DNA of 64,000 bases, taken from contig NZ_PPSW01000007.1 of the NCBI RefSeq assembly GCF_005876835.1, forward strand, positions 432,171 through 496,170, given 5' to 3'. The translations under genes were made by a program, and so were the position numbers. The notes under the pieces are model-generated. The model made no database searches and had not been told where the DNA came from. It saw only the letters and a list, made by a program, of their open reading frames with translations. The stretch comes from Pseudoalteromonas phenolica. Lineage in GTDB: Bacteria > Pseudomonadota > Gammaproteobacteria > Enterobacterales > Alteromonadaceae. This document shows positions 1 to 8,965 of this stretch, piece by piece (position 1 is the first letter of the stretch; each line of letters starts with the position of its first letter).

Positions 1-164
1 GTGAAAACGAAACAAAGCTCAGTTATGGCTATGTATACAAACATATGCCTGTTGTCAAAAAGCGCTTATCACAAGGTGGTATTCGTTTAGCCGGGCTTCT
101 TAATCAAATTTTTGACAGTAACGCAAAGCCGCTAACTGAAGCGCTTATTAAAAAGCGTAGTTAG
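1..164 (+). CDS. S1/P1-type nuclease, C-terminal fragment (5' end outside window)
   Basis: An open frame enters from the left edge (codons in phase from base 3) and stops with TAG at 162-164. The readable residues include YGYVYKHMPVVKKRLSQGG followed by IRLAGLLNQIFD. This resembles the last helix of S1/P1 nucleases, zinc-dependent secreted enzymes that cleave single-stranded nucleic acids; in that family the C-terminal helix carries a similar 'P-V-x-x-x-L-x-x-G-G-x-R-L-A-x-x-L-N-x-x-F' pattern. The catalytic histidines and aspartates lie upstream, outside the window, so activity cannot be judged. The gene ends about 50 bp before the TonB receptor start, so read-through is possible. The family call rests on about 53 residues only. 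Confidence 0.65.
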   Translation, partial: ENETKLSYGYVYKHMPVVKKRLSQGGIRLAGLLNQIFDSNAKPLTEALIKKRS

Positions 165-213
165 TGGCATGCAAAAAAGTAAGTTAAATAATCTCAACAC
201 GGGAAACAATAAA

Positions 214-3200
214 ATGAAAACTCAACTACGCAAAACGGCACTATCGCTTGCAGTTATTGCTGGCATCGGTGCAAGTGGCGCTGCGTTTGCTAACGAAACC
301 TCTTCTGCAGTGAAAGGTCAGATCGTTGGTCCTCAAGGTAATCCAGCTGCTGGTACAACAGTAACTATCATGCACTTACCTTCTGGTTCAACTAAAGTGG
401 CAACTGTAAATGATGCAGGTTACTTCTCAGCAAAGGGTTTACGTGTAGGTGGTCCTTACCAAATCATCGTTGATTCAACGACTTTTGAAGATCAGCTTAT
501 CGAAAACGTATATCTTTCTCTTGGTTCTGACTACCCAGTAAACGTTCAGTTGAAAGCTCCTTCAGATATCGAGCAAATCGTTGTAACAGGTCGCCCAATT
601 AGCCAGATGTCTGGTGGTACAGGTCCAGCTGCGACTTTCACACTTGAAAACCTTCAAGAAGCACCAGCTATTAACCGTGACCTTCGTGATATCGTTCGTG
701 CAGATCCACGTGTTTACGTAGATGAGAGCCGTGGTGCTATCCAATGTGGTGGTGGTAACCCTCGCTTTAACAGCCTTACACTTGACGGCGTTCGTATGAA
801 CGACAACTTTGGTCTAAGTTCAAACGGCTACCCTACTGTTCGTGCACCTTTCTCTTTTGATTCAATCGACCAAGTTGCTGTTGAACTAGCACCTTTCGAC
901 GTTCAATACGGTGGTTTCACTTCTTGTAACATCAACGCGGTTACAAAGTCTGGTGGTAACGATATCAGTGGTGGTATGTTCTACGACTACACAAATGACT
1001 CTATGAAGGGTGATAAGGTAGAAGGCGTAGACATCGACAACGGTGATTACTCTGAAAAGCGTTACGGCTTCCACGTTGGTATGCCTCTGATCGAAGATTC
1101 ATTATTCCTATTTACTTCTTACGAGAAGTTAGAAGGTGTTGAGCAATTTAGCTACAGTGCTTTAAACAATACTGTAAGCCAGTCTGACCTTGACCGTATT
1201 ATTGCAATTACAAAAGACAAGTATAACTATGACCCGGGTACAATGGTTCCTAGTATGCCTGTTGAAGATGAAAAACTTCTAGTCAAGCTTGATTGGAACA
1301 TTAACGACAGCCACCGTGCTAACGTTGTTTACAACTGGAATGATGGTTTCCGTTTATCTCAGTCTGACCAAGCAAGTGATGAGCTACCGCTAAGCAACCA
1401 CTTCTACGAGCAAGGCGCAGAGATGACGTCAATCGTAGCGTCACTATACTCAGACTGGACTGATGAACTTTCAACTGAAGTACGCATCGGTAAAACTGAT
1501 TTAGATGGTCGCCAAGCATCACTAGATGCTGCATCTGGTTTTGGTGAATTCCAAATCACAACCGAAGACGAAGGTACAGTTTACATTGGTCCTGATGATT
1601 CTCGTCAATCAAATGATCTAGACTGGGATAACTTCACGCTTAAATTAGCGGGTACTTATTACCTTGATGAGCACACTATCACTGCTGGTTACGAGTTCGA
1701 AGAATTAAATGTATTCAACCTATTCATGCAGCATACGCAAGGTGAATTCCGTTTCAGCTCTATTGAAGATTATGAGAACGGTGCTGCATTCACTTTCTAC
1801 AACAACTCAGCTGGTACTAACAACCCTAACGATGTAGCTGCTTCATTCTCTTATGCGCAGCATACTTTCTACGTTCAAGATGAATACGCATTCTCTGATA
1901 TCGATGCAACACTAACGTTCGGTCTACGTTATGACCGTTACACAAGTGATGACAGTCCAACAGAAAACAAGCGCTTTGAAGAACGTTATGGTTTCATGAA
2001 CACTAAAAACCTTGATGGCGTTGACTTACTTCAACCACGTGTAGGTTTCAACTGGTATGTTGATGACGCGTTAGAAGTACGTGGTGGTATTGGTCTATAT
2101 TCTGGTGGTAACCCGAATGTATGGCTATCTAACTCATACTCAAATGATGGTGTAACTCAAATTGGTAAGCGTGGTTTCTATGCTAACTTATTTGAAACTG
2201 AGTTAACGAACATCCACGGTGGTACACCAGGTTATGATGTTCCTAAAGACATGTTCGACGCTATCGGTAACACTGCTATCGGTGATGGCGACGGTGCTGT
2301 AAACTCAACGGCGCCTAACTTCGAAATTCCTTCAGAGTGGAAAATCGCTTTAGGTGCAACTTACACAACTGAAGACGAGTATGTGTTCAGCGTAGATTAC
2401 CTATACACAGATAAGCAAAACTCAGCGCTTGTAAAAGATATTGCACTTCAGACGACTGGTAAAACAGCACCTGATGGTCGCCCTCTAATTGAAGAGCGTG
2501 AAGATGGTCGTGATGGCGACTACATGTTAACTAACGTATCTGGTCCAGACGCTAAGTCACACATCATCTCTGCTGCAATGAGCAAGCGTTTCGATAATGG
2601 TATTGACTTAACTTTATCTTATGCATTCACTGACTCTCAAGATGTAAACCCAATGACAAGCTCTACAGCTGGTTCGAACTACGGTAACATCGCGACATTC
2701 AACCCGACTGCACCAAGCTTATCTACGTCTGATTATGAAGTGCCGCATCGCTTTACTTTACAACTTGGTTATAAAGTAGAACTAATTGACGGCTTCAAGA
2801 CTAAGTTCAACCTATTCGGTCAGGCAAGTAAAGGTCAGCCGTACAGCTACCTATTCTCTGGCAGTGACCGCGCATTTGGTGATGCAAGCTGGAACTCACG
2901 CAGCGGTCGTCAGCTAATGTATGTTCCTGAAATCAATGATGACAAAGTAACTTACAACATGTCAGCTGCTGAAATCGAAGATTTCCATAACTGGATTTCT
3001 GAGCAAGGTTTAGATCGTGGTCAAATCGCAGCACGTAATAGCCAAAATGCTGATTGGTTCAAAAAGCTAGACTTCAAGATCACTCAAGAAGTACCTGGAT
3101 TTATGGATGGTCACAAAGGTGAAGTATTCTTCGTTATCGACAACTTAACAAACATGTTAAACGATGACTGGGGTGTAATGCGCAAGGGTAACTTCGTTGG

Positions 3201-3336
3201 TAACCGTGTAGTTAAAGCATCAATCGCTGATGGCAAGTATGTTTACTCTGACTTCAACCCAAATGCTGCTAACCAATCAGTTCAAAAAGATGTATCAGTT
3301 TGGGAAGTTCGCTTCGGTGTGAAGTACACTTTCTAA
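214..3336 (+). CDS. Oar-like TonB-dependent receptor with N-terminal carboxypeptidase-regulatory-like domain
   Basis: Outer-membrane receptor of about 1040 residues, predicted to import a large substrate (peptide, siderophore or glycan) using TonB energy; the substrate is not readable. I chose the ATG at 214 because it begins a clean signal peptide (MKTQLRK, hydrophobic core, cleavage after AFA at about residue 26); an in-frame upstream ATG at 169 would add 15 polar residues. Order: signal peptide, a carboxypeptidase-regulatory-like beta-sandwich (about 33-115), a TonB-box-like QIVVTG (about 125), a plug with LTLDGVRMND and two cysteines (IQCGGG, TSCNIN), then a long barrel ending VRFGVKYTF with the terminal Phe typical of barrels. 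Oar-type proteins are usually 950-1100 residues, so it is full length. An intrinsic terminator follows directly. Confidence 0.9.
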   Translation: MKTQLRKTALSLAVIAGIGASGAAFANETSSAVKGQIVGPQGNPAAGTTVTIMHLPSGSTKVATVNDAGYFSAKGLRVGGPYQIIVDSTTFEDQLIENVYLSLGSDYPVNVQLKAPSDIEQIVVTGRPISQMSGGTGPAATFTLENLQEAPAINRDLRDIVRADPRVYVDESRGAIQCGGGNPRFNSLTLDGVRMNDNFGLSSNGYPTVRAPFSFDSIDQVAVELAPFDVQYGGFTSCNINAVTKSGGNDISGGMFYDYTNDSMKGDKVEGVDIDNGDYSEKRYGFHVGMPLIEDSLFLFTSYEKLEGVEQFSYSALNNTVSQSDLDRIIAITKDKYNYDPGTMVPSMPVEDEKLLVKLDWNINDSHRANVVYNWNDGFRLSQSDQASDELPLSNHFYEQGAEMTSIVASLYSDWTDELSTEVRIGKTDLDGRQASLDAASGFGEFQITTEDEGTVYIGPDDSRQSNDLDWDNFTLKLAGTYYLDEHTITAGYEFEELNVFNLFMQHTQGEFRFSSIEDYENGAAFTFYNNSAGTNNPNDVAASFSYAQHTFYVQDEYAFSDIDATLTFGLRYDRYTSDDSPTENKRFEERYGFMNTKNLDGVDLLQPRVGFNWYVDDALEVRGGIGLYSGGNPNVWLSNSYSNDGVTQIGKRGFYANLFETELTNIHGGTPGYDVPKDMFDAIGNTAIGDGDGAVNSTAPNFEIPSEWKIALGATYTTEDEYVFSVDYLYTDKQNSALVKDIALQTTGKTAPDGRPLIEEREDGRDGDYMLTNVSGPDAKSHIISAAMSKRFDNGIDLTLSYAFTDSQDVNPMTSSTAGSNYGNIATFNPTAPSLSTSDYEVPHRFTLQLGYKVELIDGFKTKFNLFGQASKGQPYSYLFSGSDRAFGDASWNSRSGRQLMYVPEINDDKVTYNMSAAEIEDFHNWISEQGLDRGQIAARNSQNADWFKKLDFKITQEVPGFMDGHKGEVFFVIDNLTNMLNDDWGVMRKGNFVGNRVVKASIADGKYVYSDFNPNAANQSVQKDVSVWEVRFGVKYTF

Positions 3337-3354
3337 TCTAAATTAGGTTTATTT

Positions 3355-3380
3355 AGGCCAACGCATGTTGGCCTTTTTTA
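3355..3380 (+). terminator. Intrinsic terminator after the Oar-like receptor
   Basis: A stem GGCCAAC / GTTGGCC (extended by an A-T pair) with loop GCAT is followed by a run of six T. It lies 19 bp after the receptor stop, and its T-run reaches the 3' end of the convergent MarR gene. Confidence 0.85.
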
Positions 3381-3797
3381 TATGTGTTCATTAAGTTTAT
3401 GTAACACTGCTTTCAATATCACTCGTTCTTCTTCTGACAGATTCTTCAACATCGATTTTTCCCAAGCTGTAGCAGAAACTGACAGTTTTTTATAAATTTC
3501 ACGCCCTTCTTTTGTTAAAAACAGTACTTTGCTCCGCTTATCTTTTTCATCGGCTCTTAGTTCTACTAGGCCTCTTGATTCTAATTGTTTAATTGCTCTT
3601 GATATTGTTGATTTATCTATTCGCGCAAGTTCAATCAACTGTTTTGCAGTAAAGCTCGATTGTGCAAGATGTGCCATAACCCGCCATTGAGGTGTGGTTA
3701 AATCGGCTTGCTCTTTATATACATTCGCAAAGTCGTCACTTACTTTATTGGCTAAATGTACAAGCTGGTAAGGTAAAAACTCTGTAATATCTAACAT
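3378..3797 (-). CDS. MarR-family transcriptional regulator, probable regulator of hmgA-maiA
   Basis: A 139-residue winged-helix regulator. The recognition region reads TAKQLIELARIDKSTISRAI followed by KQLESRGLV, and the wing carries ADEKDKRSK with the basic tip and D-x-R-S-K pattern of MarR proteins. N- and C-terminal helices would form the dimer interface. It is divergent from hmgA, with 129 bp between the two start codons, and an imperfect palindrome lies 28 bp upstream of its start. MarR proteins commonly repress adjacent divergent catabolic genes and release DNA on binding a pathway intermediate, so control of homogentisate degradation is the natural inference. The effector is unknown. 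Its 3' end touches the terminator of the upstream receptor gene. Confidence 0.85.
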   Translation of the reverse strand: MLDITEFLPYQLVHLANKVSDDFANVYKEQADLTTPQWRVMAHLAQSSFTAKQLIELARIDKSTISRAIKQLESRGLVELRADEKDKRSKVLFLTKEGREIYKKLSVSATAWEKSMLKNLSEEERVILKAVLHKLNEHI

Positions 3798-3824
3798 AAA
3801 CTGTCTTTTAATTTCTGCATCTTA

Positions 3825-3855
3825 TTGCCTTTGTAAACTAAATTATACAGGCAAA
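3825..3855. promoter_or_regulatory. Candidate MarR operator in the marR-hmgA divergent promoter
   Basis: Arms TTGCCTTTGTA and TACAGGCAA form an imperfect inverted repeat (TTGCCT and GTA conserved, two extra T in the left arm) around an AT-rich centre that contains a -10-like TATACA. The location between divergent regulator and target, and the symmetry, fit a MarR-type dimer site. No binding data. Confidence 0.5.
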
Positions 3856-3926
3856 GTTTGTTATTTGATTTGAATATAGTCTCACATGAGAGTATCTTAA
3901 TTGCAAACATCAAAGGAGCAAGTTCT

Positions 3927-5222
3927 ATGAGCACAGAATTTCAGTACTTAACAGGTTTTGGAAACGAATTTGAAACCGAAGCTTTACCAGGCGCATTACC
4001 AATAGGTCAATTCTCACCACAAAAAGTAAAATACGACCTATATGCAGAACAATTTAATGTAACCGCGTTCACTGCACCACGTGCTGACAATCGCCGTAAT
4101 TGGTTCTACCGTATTCGTCCTTCAGTTGTTCAGGGGGACTATACGTCGATGGACAATGGTTTATTAAGAACAGCGCCAATTACTGAAGTGCCAACGCCCC
4201 CTACTATGTTACGCTGGAACCCTATCGACATCCCAAGTGAAGCAACAGACTTTGTTGACGGCCTAGTAACCATGGCAGCAAATGGCAGTGCAAATGGTCA
4301 AGTGGGTATTGGTATCCACGTCTATGTAGCTAATAAATCAATGCAAGGTCGTTATTTTTATAATGCCGATGGTGAATTGCTATTCGTTCCTCAACAAGGT
4401 GAAATGGTTTTACATACTGAGTGCGGTAAACTTGCAGTTAAGCCGGGCGAAATTGCAGTAATTCCTCGTGGTATCAAGTTCTCAGTTGAAGTAATTGGCG
4501 ACAGTATTCGTGGCTATATCTGTGAAAACTACGGCCACCCTTACATTCTGCCTGAGCGTGGTCCTGTAGGCGCTAACGGTTATACTAATGAGCGTGACTT
4601 CCAATATCCTGTAGCAGCGTTCGAAGATCTTGAAGGTGACTTTGAGCTTGTGTCTAAGTTTAACGGTAACCTATTCCGCTGTGACATTGGTCATTCACCA
4701 CTAGACGTTGTGGCTTGGACAGGAAATAGCGCGCCATACAAATATGATCTTTCGCGTTTCAATGTGATGAACACCGTCAGCTTTGACCACCCAGATCCAT
4801 CAATTTTTACAGTCTTGACGTCTCCATCTGGTACTGCCGGCGTTGCCAATGTCGACTTTGTGATCTTCCCCCCACGTTGGATGGTTGCAGAAGATACTTT
4901 CCGCCCACCATATTATCACCGTAACATCATGAGTGAGTTTATGGGCTTAATTGAAGGTGTGTATGACGCTAAAGAACATGGTTTTGTTCCTGGTGGTATG
5001 AGTTTACATAACTGTATGTCACCACATGGTCCTGAAGCCGATGTATTCGAAAAAGCTTCAAATGCAGAGCTTGAGCCGCAAAGATATGAAAACACTTTAG
5101 CTTTCATGTTTGAGTCTCGTTATGTGATCTCGCCAACAAAATATGCACTTGAAGGCAAAGAAAGGCAACAAAATTACCTTGATTGTTGGAAAGGTATCAA
5201 AAAGTACTTCAAGGGTGCTTAA
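3927..5222 (+). CDS. hmgA: Homogentisate 1,2-dioxygenase
   Basis: Opens the aromatic ring of homogentisate with O2 to give maleylacetoacetate, the central step of tyrosine/phenylalanine catabolism, in the cytoplasm. At 431 residues it has the family length. The ATG at 3927 is chosen because an AAGGAG Shine-Dalgarno sits 8 bp upstream and the protein then starts [19 protein letters not shown], the usual HmgA N-terminus; an upstream in-frame start at 3858 lacks such support. The iron site is visible: YHRNIMSEF (His about 330, Glu about 336) and MSPHGPE (His about 366). maiA follows after a 67-bp gap containing a perfect hairpin. The gene is probably controlled by the divergent MarR protein. The next pathway enzyme, fumarylacetoacetase, is not in the window. 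Confidence 0.97.
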   Translation: MSTEFQYLTGFGNEFETEALPGALPIGQFSPQKVKYDLYAEQFNVTAFTAPRADNRRNWFYRIRPSVVQGDYTSMDNGLLRTAPITEVPTPPTMLRWNPIDIPSEATDFVDGLVTMAANGSANGQVGIGIHVYVANKSMQGRYFYNADGELLFVPQQGEMVLHTECGKLAVKPGEIAVIPRGIKFSVEVIGDSIRGYICENYGHPYILPERGPVGANGYTNERDFQYPVAAFEDLEGDFELVSKFNGNLFRCDIGHSPLDVVAWTGNSAPYKYDLSRFNVMNTVSFDHPDPSIFTVLTSPSGTAGVANVDFVIFPPRWMVAEDTFRPPYYHRNIMSEFMGLIEGVYDAKEHGFVPGGMSLHNCMSPHGPEADVFEKASNAELEPQRYENTLAFMFESRYVISPTKYALEGKERQQNYLDCWKGIKKYFKGA

Positions 5223-5247
5223 GCTTTCTATAATGTTATAAATATTA

Positions 5248-5265
5248 GGCACGCAATTGCGTGCC
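5248..5265 (+). terminator. Perfect hairpin between hmgA and maiA (attenuator or weak terminator)
   Basis: GGCACGC / GCGTGCC with loop AATT, followed by only three T. It lies between two genes of one pathway on the same strand, so it could set the hmgA:maiA ratio or protect the hmgA mRNA end rather than fully terminate. Confidence 0.55.
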
Positions 5266-5289
5266 TTTGTCGTGATTAAGGATCTGAAT

Positions 5290-5916
5290 ATGAAACTTTA
5301 TACCTATTTTCGCTCTTCTGCAGCGTATAGAGTACGCATTGCATTGAATTTAAAAGGTATTGCGCATGAAATGTCTGCAGTTAATCTTTTGAAATCAGAA
5401 CAAACTGGTGAAGAGTACACCCATAAAAATAGCCAAGGTTTATTGCCTGCGTTAGAAACTGAGCAGGGTGTTTTAGGACAATCTCTAGCAATTCTTGAAT
5501 GGTTAGAAGAAACACATGTCGACACGCCTCTACTTCCGAGTGATCCATGGCAGAAAGCTCAAATAAGAAATTTTTGCTACGCCATAGCGTGTGACATACA
5601 CCCAATCGATAACTTGCGTGTACTAAAATATTTATCAAATGAACTGAATGTTGATGATGAACAAAAGAACACTTGGTACAGACATTGGGTTATTGAAGGG
5701 TTTAAGAAGCTTGAAACTATGCTAGCCGGTGATAAGTTTTGTTTTGGAGATAATCCGACTATTGCCGATGCCTGCTTGGTACCTCAAGTCTTTAATGCGT
5801 TAAGATTTAAAGTAGATATGAGTCAATTCCCAAAAATTGAAGCTATTTATAATCACTGTAATACGCATAAAGCATTTATTGATGCAGCGCCTGAAAATCA
5901 ATTCGACGCTGCTTAA
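5290..5916 (+). CDS. maiA: Maleylacetoacetate isomerase (zeta-class GST fold)
   Basis: Glutathione-dependent cis-trans isomerase converting maleylacetoacetate to fumarylacetoacetate, one step after HmgA. The ATG at 5290 gives 208 residues and the typical start MKLYTYFRSSAAYRVRIALN. The RSSAAYRVRIAL segment is the zeta-class signature around the catalytic Ser. An N-terminal thioredoxin-like domain (about 1-80, with QSLAILEWLEE as the cis-Pro/Ser glutathione-binding end) is followed by a helical GST C-domain (about 90-205, with the N-capping box FGDNPTIADACLVPQ). A further upstream start in frame (5257) would add 11 residues overlapping the hairpin and is less likely. It is positioned directly after hmgA, supporting co-function. 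Confidence 0.95.
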   Translation: MKLYTYFRSSAAYRVRIALNLKGIAHEMSAVNLLKSEQTGEEYTHKNSQGLLPALETEQGVLGQSLAILEWLEETHVDTPLLPSDPWQKAQIRNFCYAIACDIHPIDNLRVLKYLSNELNVDDEQKNTWYRHWVIEGFKKLETMLAGDKFCFGDNPTIADACLVPQVFNALRFKVDMSQFPKIEAIYNHCNTHKAFIDAAPENQFDAA

Positions 5917-5925
5917 TCTTTCATT

Positions 5926-5953
5926 CATTGTGCGCTTACTGAAGCGCACAATG
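5926..5953. terminator. Strong hairpin between convergent maiA and TIGR02647 gene
   Basis: A perfect 12-bp stem CATTGTGCGCTT / AAGCGCACAATG with loop ACTG. It overlaps the last codons and stop of the minus-strand gene. No clear T-run follows on either strand, so it may act as a 3'-end stabiliser or weak bidirectional terminator. Confidence 0.5.
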
Positions 5954-6166
5954 CACTTGGTCTAAGTGTCCGATTAAATCTAAGCCTAAGTCCGTCAAAT
6001 ATCCCCCATCAGGACTATCAATAACACCTTTCTTGTAGAGCCTCTCAGCTGCCGCAATCAAATTAGGGTCGGCGTCTTTATGGATTTTAATCCCCATTTG
6101 CATACTTGAGCGTGGAAACTTTGCTAAAAGTGTTAACTCAGCCATAAAATTGCTATCTATAGCCAT
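5936..6166 (-). CDS. TIGR02647-family small protein
   Basis: A 76-residue conserved protein. The ATG at 6166 (MAIDSNFMAELTLLAKFP) is chosen because GGAGAGG lies just upstream; a farther start at 6211 would add 15 residues. The C-terminal half, DPNLIAAAERLYKKGVI followed by PDGGYLTDLG, matches the pattern I know from TIGR02647 proteins of Pseudomonas and relatives, which look like a small winged-helix domain. Function is unknown. It is convergent with maiA, sharing a hairpin at its stop codon, and divergent from the DUF1496 gene. Confidence 0.75.
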   Translation of the reverse strand: MAIDSNFMAELTLLAKFPRSSMQMGIKIHKDADPNLIAAAERLYKKGVIDSPDGGYLTDLGLDLIGHLDQVHCALQ

Positions 6167-6257
6167 AACCTCTCCCATTAATTTATTGTTGTTGTGGTAA
6201 TATAGGTTCAAATTTTCATGAACTAAGCTAAGGTTAGCTAAAAATAGGAGTTATGCC

Positions 6258-6557
6258 ATGACATACAACAAATTTAGTTTTATTAGCCTTGTAATAACTT
6301 CTTTATTTATCTCAGGTTATGGTTACGCTAACCCCAAGTTAAACAAAACTAATTTATTTTTAGACAATCTTACTCCTGTTTGTTGGTATAAAGATGCTAA
6401 ATACAGTGAGGGTGCATTGATTGTCATGGCTGATAAGTTATTTGTTTGCTCCAACAAGTTCGATAACCAAACAAATAGTCAACTAATATGGCGAATTGCA
6501 GATGAAAACGGGCAACCGCTCCCACATAAGCCAAAGAAATCCATTCGCATTAACTAA
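6258..6557 (+). CDS. DUF1496 (YnjH-like) periplasmic protein
   Basis: A 99-residue secreted protein with a signal peptide (about 1-24, ending GYGYA before NPKL). The mature part contains [19 protein letters not shown] and FVCSNK, the two-cysteine 'C-Y-x-x-x-x-Y-S-E-G-A' pattern of the DUF1496 family (YnjH in E. coli); the cysteines probably form a disulfide in the periplasm. Molecular function is unknown. It is followed 17 bp later by the VF530-like gene on the same strand, so the two may be co-transcribed. Confidence 0.7.
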   Translation: MTYNKFSFISLVITSLFISGYGYANPKLNKTNLFLDNLTPVCWYKDAKYSEGALIVMADKLFVCSNKFDNQTNSQLIWRIADENGQPLPHKPKKSIRIN

Positions 6558-6574
6558 ACAAGAAGTCATTATTT

Positions 6575-6814
6575 ATGGAACAACCTAATAACCCACTTCA
6601 TGGTGTAAAACTAGAAGAGATATTAATTAAGCTTGAAGCAGAGCTTGGTTGGGAAGAAATGGGAAATATTGTCAATATTCGTTGCTTTACCCACGACCCA
6701 AGTATCAAATCGAGTCTAAAATTCTTGCGAAAAACACCTTGGGCAAGAGACAAAGTCGAACAGCTTTATTTAGATACATTTCATGGGTTTAAGTGGTCAT
6801 CTATTAAGAAGTAA
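6575..6814 (+). CDS. VF530-family (DUF2132) DNA-binding protein
   Basis: A 79-residue protein with [40 protein letters not shown] and [12 protein letters not shown], which is essentially the VF530 family consensus across its length. VF530 (named from Vibrio fischeri) is a small helical family annotated as DNA-binding; its cellular role is not known to me. The gene overlaps the 3' end of the convergent periplasmic binding-protein gene by 18 bp, and no terminator is visible between them. Confidence 0.88.
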   Translation: MEQPNNPLHGVKLEEILIKLEAELGWEEMGNIVNIRCFTHDPSIKSSLKFLRKTPWARDKVEQLYLDTFHGFKWSSIKK

Positions 6815-7513
6815 TTGCGGATACAAACTTTTAGATGAACTATGCAATTTATCTAAAATAAAATCAGGAACTGACTTATTACAAGCAAAATATAACTGAT
6901 TGTTAATATTATCGAGTTTCAATGAAGGTTCTAGGTGCTGCATGAGTTTATTATCTTTCGATGCATCTTGAACCTGGCTATCCCCCAAAACGACCAAGTC
7001 TAACTGATTCTTTCTTGTTTCTAGAATTTCTAACACTTTGCTGAAACTAGATATAACAACTAATTGCTCTTGTTCATTAAACCCATGCTCTTTAAGGTAT
7101 TGATGGCTGAAGTTATTTCTAATAACCGCTGTTCTATATTTTAATGCATCCTCTAATACAGAGAGTTTTAAATTGCGGCTTTTGAGCGCATAAAAAGAAC
7201 TAGTAAACTGACCAACAGGGAACACCCAATTAAACATATTTTCACGTTGGTTGTTTCTACCTATAGAAAAGATACATGTGTTAGGATCTCTTTTAACAGC
7301 ACTGTATGCCACATGCCAAGGCTCAACTGAAAGGTTGTAGTCAATATCAGCATCTGCCAAGATATTTCTTACTTTAGTTACAGTTGGGCCTACCAAGTTA
7401 CCTTGATTATCTAGATATTGATAAGTCGGGAATAACTCTGTGACGATATTCAATGTATAAGCAAATGTTTTTGTTGATAACAAAAAGAGGAAAAAGAACA
7501 ACGCTGATTTCAT
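6797..7513 (-). CDS. Periplasmic solute-binding-like protein (SBP_bac_3 type)
   Basis: A 238-residue protein with an N-terminal signal peptide ([18 protein letters not shown]). The early mature segment [15 protein letters not shown] followed by [13 protein letters not shown], then [20 protein letters not shown] and FNWVFPVG, follows the layout of family-3 solute-binding proteins (domain 1, hinge, domain 2). Many such stand-alone alteromonad proteins lack an adjacent ABC permease and bind amino acids or act as sensor partners. No transporter genes are adjacent here. It ends in overlap with the VF530 gene, and its start is 20 bp from the terminator of the upstream ureohydrolase gene, so it may have its own promoter or depend on read-through. 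Confidence 0.75.
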   Translation of the reverse strand: MKSALFFFLFLLSTKTFAYTLNIVTELFPTYQYLDNQGNLVGPTVTKVRNILADADIDYNLSVEPWHVAYSAVKRDPNTCIFSIGRNNQRENMFNWVFPVGQFTSSFYALKSRNLKLSVLEDALKYRTAVIRNNFSHQYLKEHGFNEQEQLVVISSFSKVLEILETRKNQLDLVVLGDSQVQDASKDNKLMQHLEPSLKLDNINNQLYFACNKSVPDFILDKLHSSSKSLYPQLLLNR

Positions 7514-7532
7514 ATCGCTCCCTATAATAAAA

Positions 7533-7558
7533 AGGTGATGGTTTTAAAACCATCACCT
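7533..7558 (-). terminator. Intrinsic terminator of the ureohydrolase gene
   Basis: A perfect 26-bp palindrome with arms AGGTGATGGTTTT / AAAACCATCACCT, followed on the minus strand by TTTTATTATAGG. It lies 11 bp after the ureohydrolase stop. Confidence 0.85.
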
Positions 7559-7569
7559 AATACTATAGC

Positions 7570-8682
7570 TTAACTTCTATTAATCGCATCTAGAAGAAAT
7601 GCTGATATTTTCGCGCCTTCGCGTAAAGTTGTCTCAGAACTTGATTGACCGACTAATGAGCTGTCAGTAAATGGAGCGATTTCCATCATATCTGCGCCTG
7701 TGATTGGGAAACGTTCAGACAATGCTTTCAAAATAACCATGGCTTCATTAGGCGTCATACCATTGCCTTCAGGCGTACCAGTTGCAGATGCCCACTGCTC
7801 ATCTAAGGCATCGATATCAAAACTAACGTATAACTCATCAACATTGTCTGCTTGAAGTTGTGCGATAACATCATCTACGATTGCCTGAGCACCACGCTCT
7901 CTGATTTCATGTGCCCAGTGTTGCTTAACACCAAACGTTGACTCCCAATGCGACTTATCTTTACCACTCGAGCGAATACCAAACTGAATTAAATGATGCG
8001 GAGCTGGCAAGAATTCAAGAATATGCGTACACCAAGAGCCAAAACATAAATCAATACCTAAACGCTCTACTAACAAGTCTGTATGTGCATCGAAATGAAT
8101 AATAGCAGTTCGCTTACCCGCATCTCTTTTCGCTTTCAAGTACGATTTTGTTAATGGATAACTAATCGAGTGGTCACCGCCAATACCGAAGATCCCTTTG
8201 TTAGGATAATGCTGATAGAAACCATCACATACATCTTCAGTAATAGAGAGAGGTGATACGTGGTAGCCTTCTTCAGTACTTTGATAAAGCGCCTTTTGAC
8301 AATTCTCTATGGTGCCTTCATTAAGGTATTTATCATGAAGTAGGTGTGGAATAACACGAACATCGCCTAAATCAAACGCATCGATATGAGGCTGCTGCTC
8401 AATTAAAGTGCTTCTTAGAAATAATGGTCCCCAGTTAGCGCCTCTTAAAATACCGCCGCCGCAGTCTGAGCTGATACCTAAAATTGCCGCTTTATGCTCT
8501 GACTCTTCAATCTTCAGTAGTGACTCTTTCCAGATCTGCTCAATACCTTCCGTTTGCCCATAAAGCTTTGTGCGCAGTGCATCTTTTCTTTCTTTTGCAG
8601 TATTAACAGTAAATACACCATCTCCCGGAGGACATAAACACTGGGTCATTTTATTGTAAAATTGTTCTTTGCTAATACTCAT
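7570..8682 (-). CDS. Ureohydrolase (arginase/agmatinase/formimidoylglutamase family)
   Basis: A 370-residue binuclear-manganese hydrolase that would cleave a guanidino or formimino group from its substrate. Metal-binding motifs are complete: GGDHSISYPL, IHFDAHTDLL and SFDIDALDEQ. Substrate cannot be fixed by reading: true arginases, agmatinases and formimidoylglutamases share these motifs. At 370 residues it is longer than the usual 300-320, with an N-terminal extension of about 60 residues. No hut, arg or spe genes are adjacent. The start MSISKEQFYNKM is the first ATG, with an A/G-rich GCAGAGGTTTCT upstream. A strong terminator follows. Confidence 0.85.
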   Translation of the reverse strand: MSISKEQFYNKMTQCLCPPGDGVFTVNTAKERKDALRTKLYGQTEGIEQIWKESLLKIEESEHKAAILGISSDCGGGILRGANWGPLFLRSTLIEQQPHIDAFDLGDVRVIPHLLHDKYLNEGTIENCQKALYQSTEEGYHVSPLSITEDVCDGFYQHYPNKGIFGIGGDHSISYPLTKSYLKAKRDAGKRTAIIHFDAHTDLLVERLGIDLCFGSWCTHILEFLPAPHHLIQFGIRSSGKDKSHWESTFGVKQHWAHEIRERGAQAIVDDVIAQLQADNVDELYVSFDIDALDEQWASATGTPEGNGMTPNEAMVILKALSERFPITGADMMEIAPFTDSSLVGQSSSETTLREGAKISAFLLDAINRS

Positions 8683-8746
8683 AGAAACCTCTGCTTGCTT
8701 TGCATATTCATGCTAAAACTTTGTTAAGAAAAAATATCTCACCTAA

Positions 8747-8772
8747 TACTGTGCTCACTAAAGCGCACAGTA
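8747..8772. repeat. Inverted repeat upstream of the ureohydrolase gene
   Basis: Arms TACTGTGC and GCACAGTA are separated by 10 bases, in the 283-bp region between the DUF2189 and ureohydrolase genes (both minus strand). It could be a 3' hairpin of the DUF2189 transcript (a T-rich run follows on the minus strand) or an operator for the downstream gene. Confidence 0.4.
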
Positions 8773-8965
8773 AAACACGTTCAAAAAGACAAAAACATTT
8801 TTATATATTCATTGAAATACAATGTCTTAAGCTTAATTAGACGTTAAATGGTAAAACAGAATTTTTGTTTGTGGGCAGAGATATAGCACGCTGTCGTTTT
8901 ATGTCAACAAGGGCCGTTTTATTGCAAAACAGCCCATGGTTTAATATTCAGTTTAAATGAATATT

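Noticed and set aside
38..168. tRNA or small RNA between the left edge and the first receptor
   Set aside because: The region is the coding tail of the nuclease gene; no cloverleaf or hairpin was seen.
8695..8715. ArgR box (TGCATATTCATGC) before the ureohydrolase gene
   Set aside because: Only one half fits the ARG-box pattern; the second half fails.
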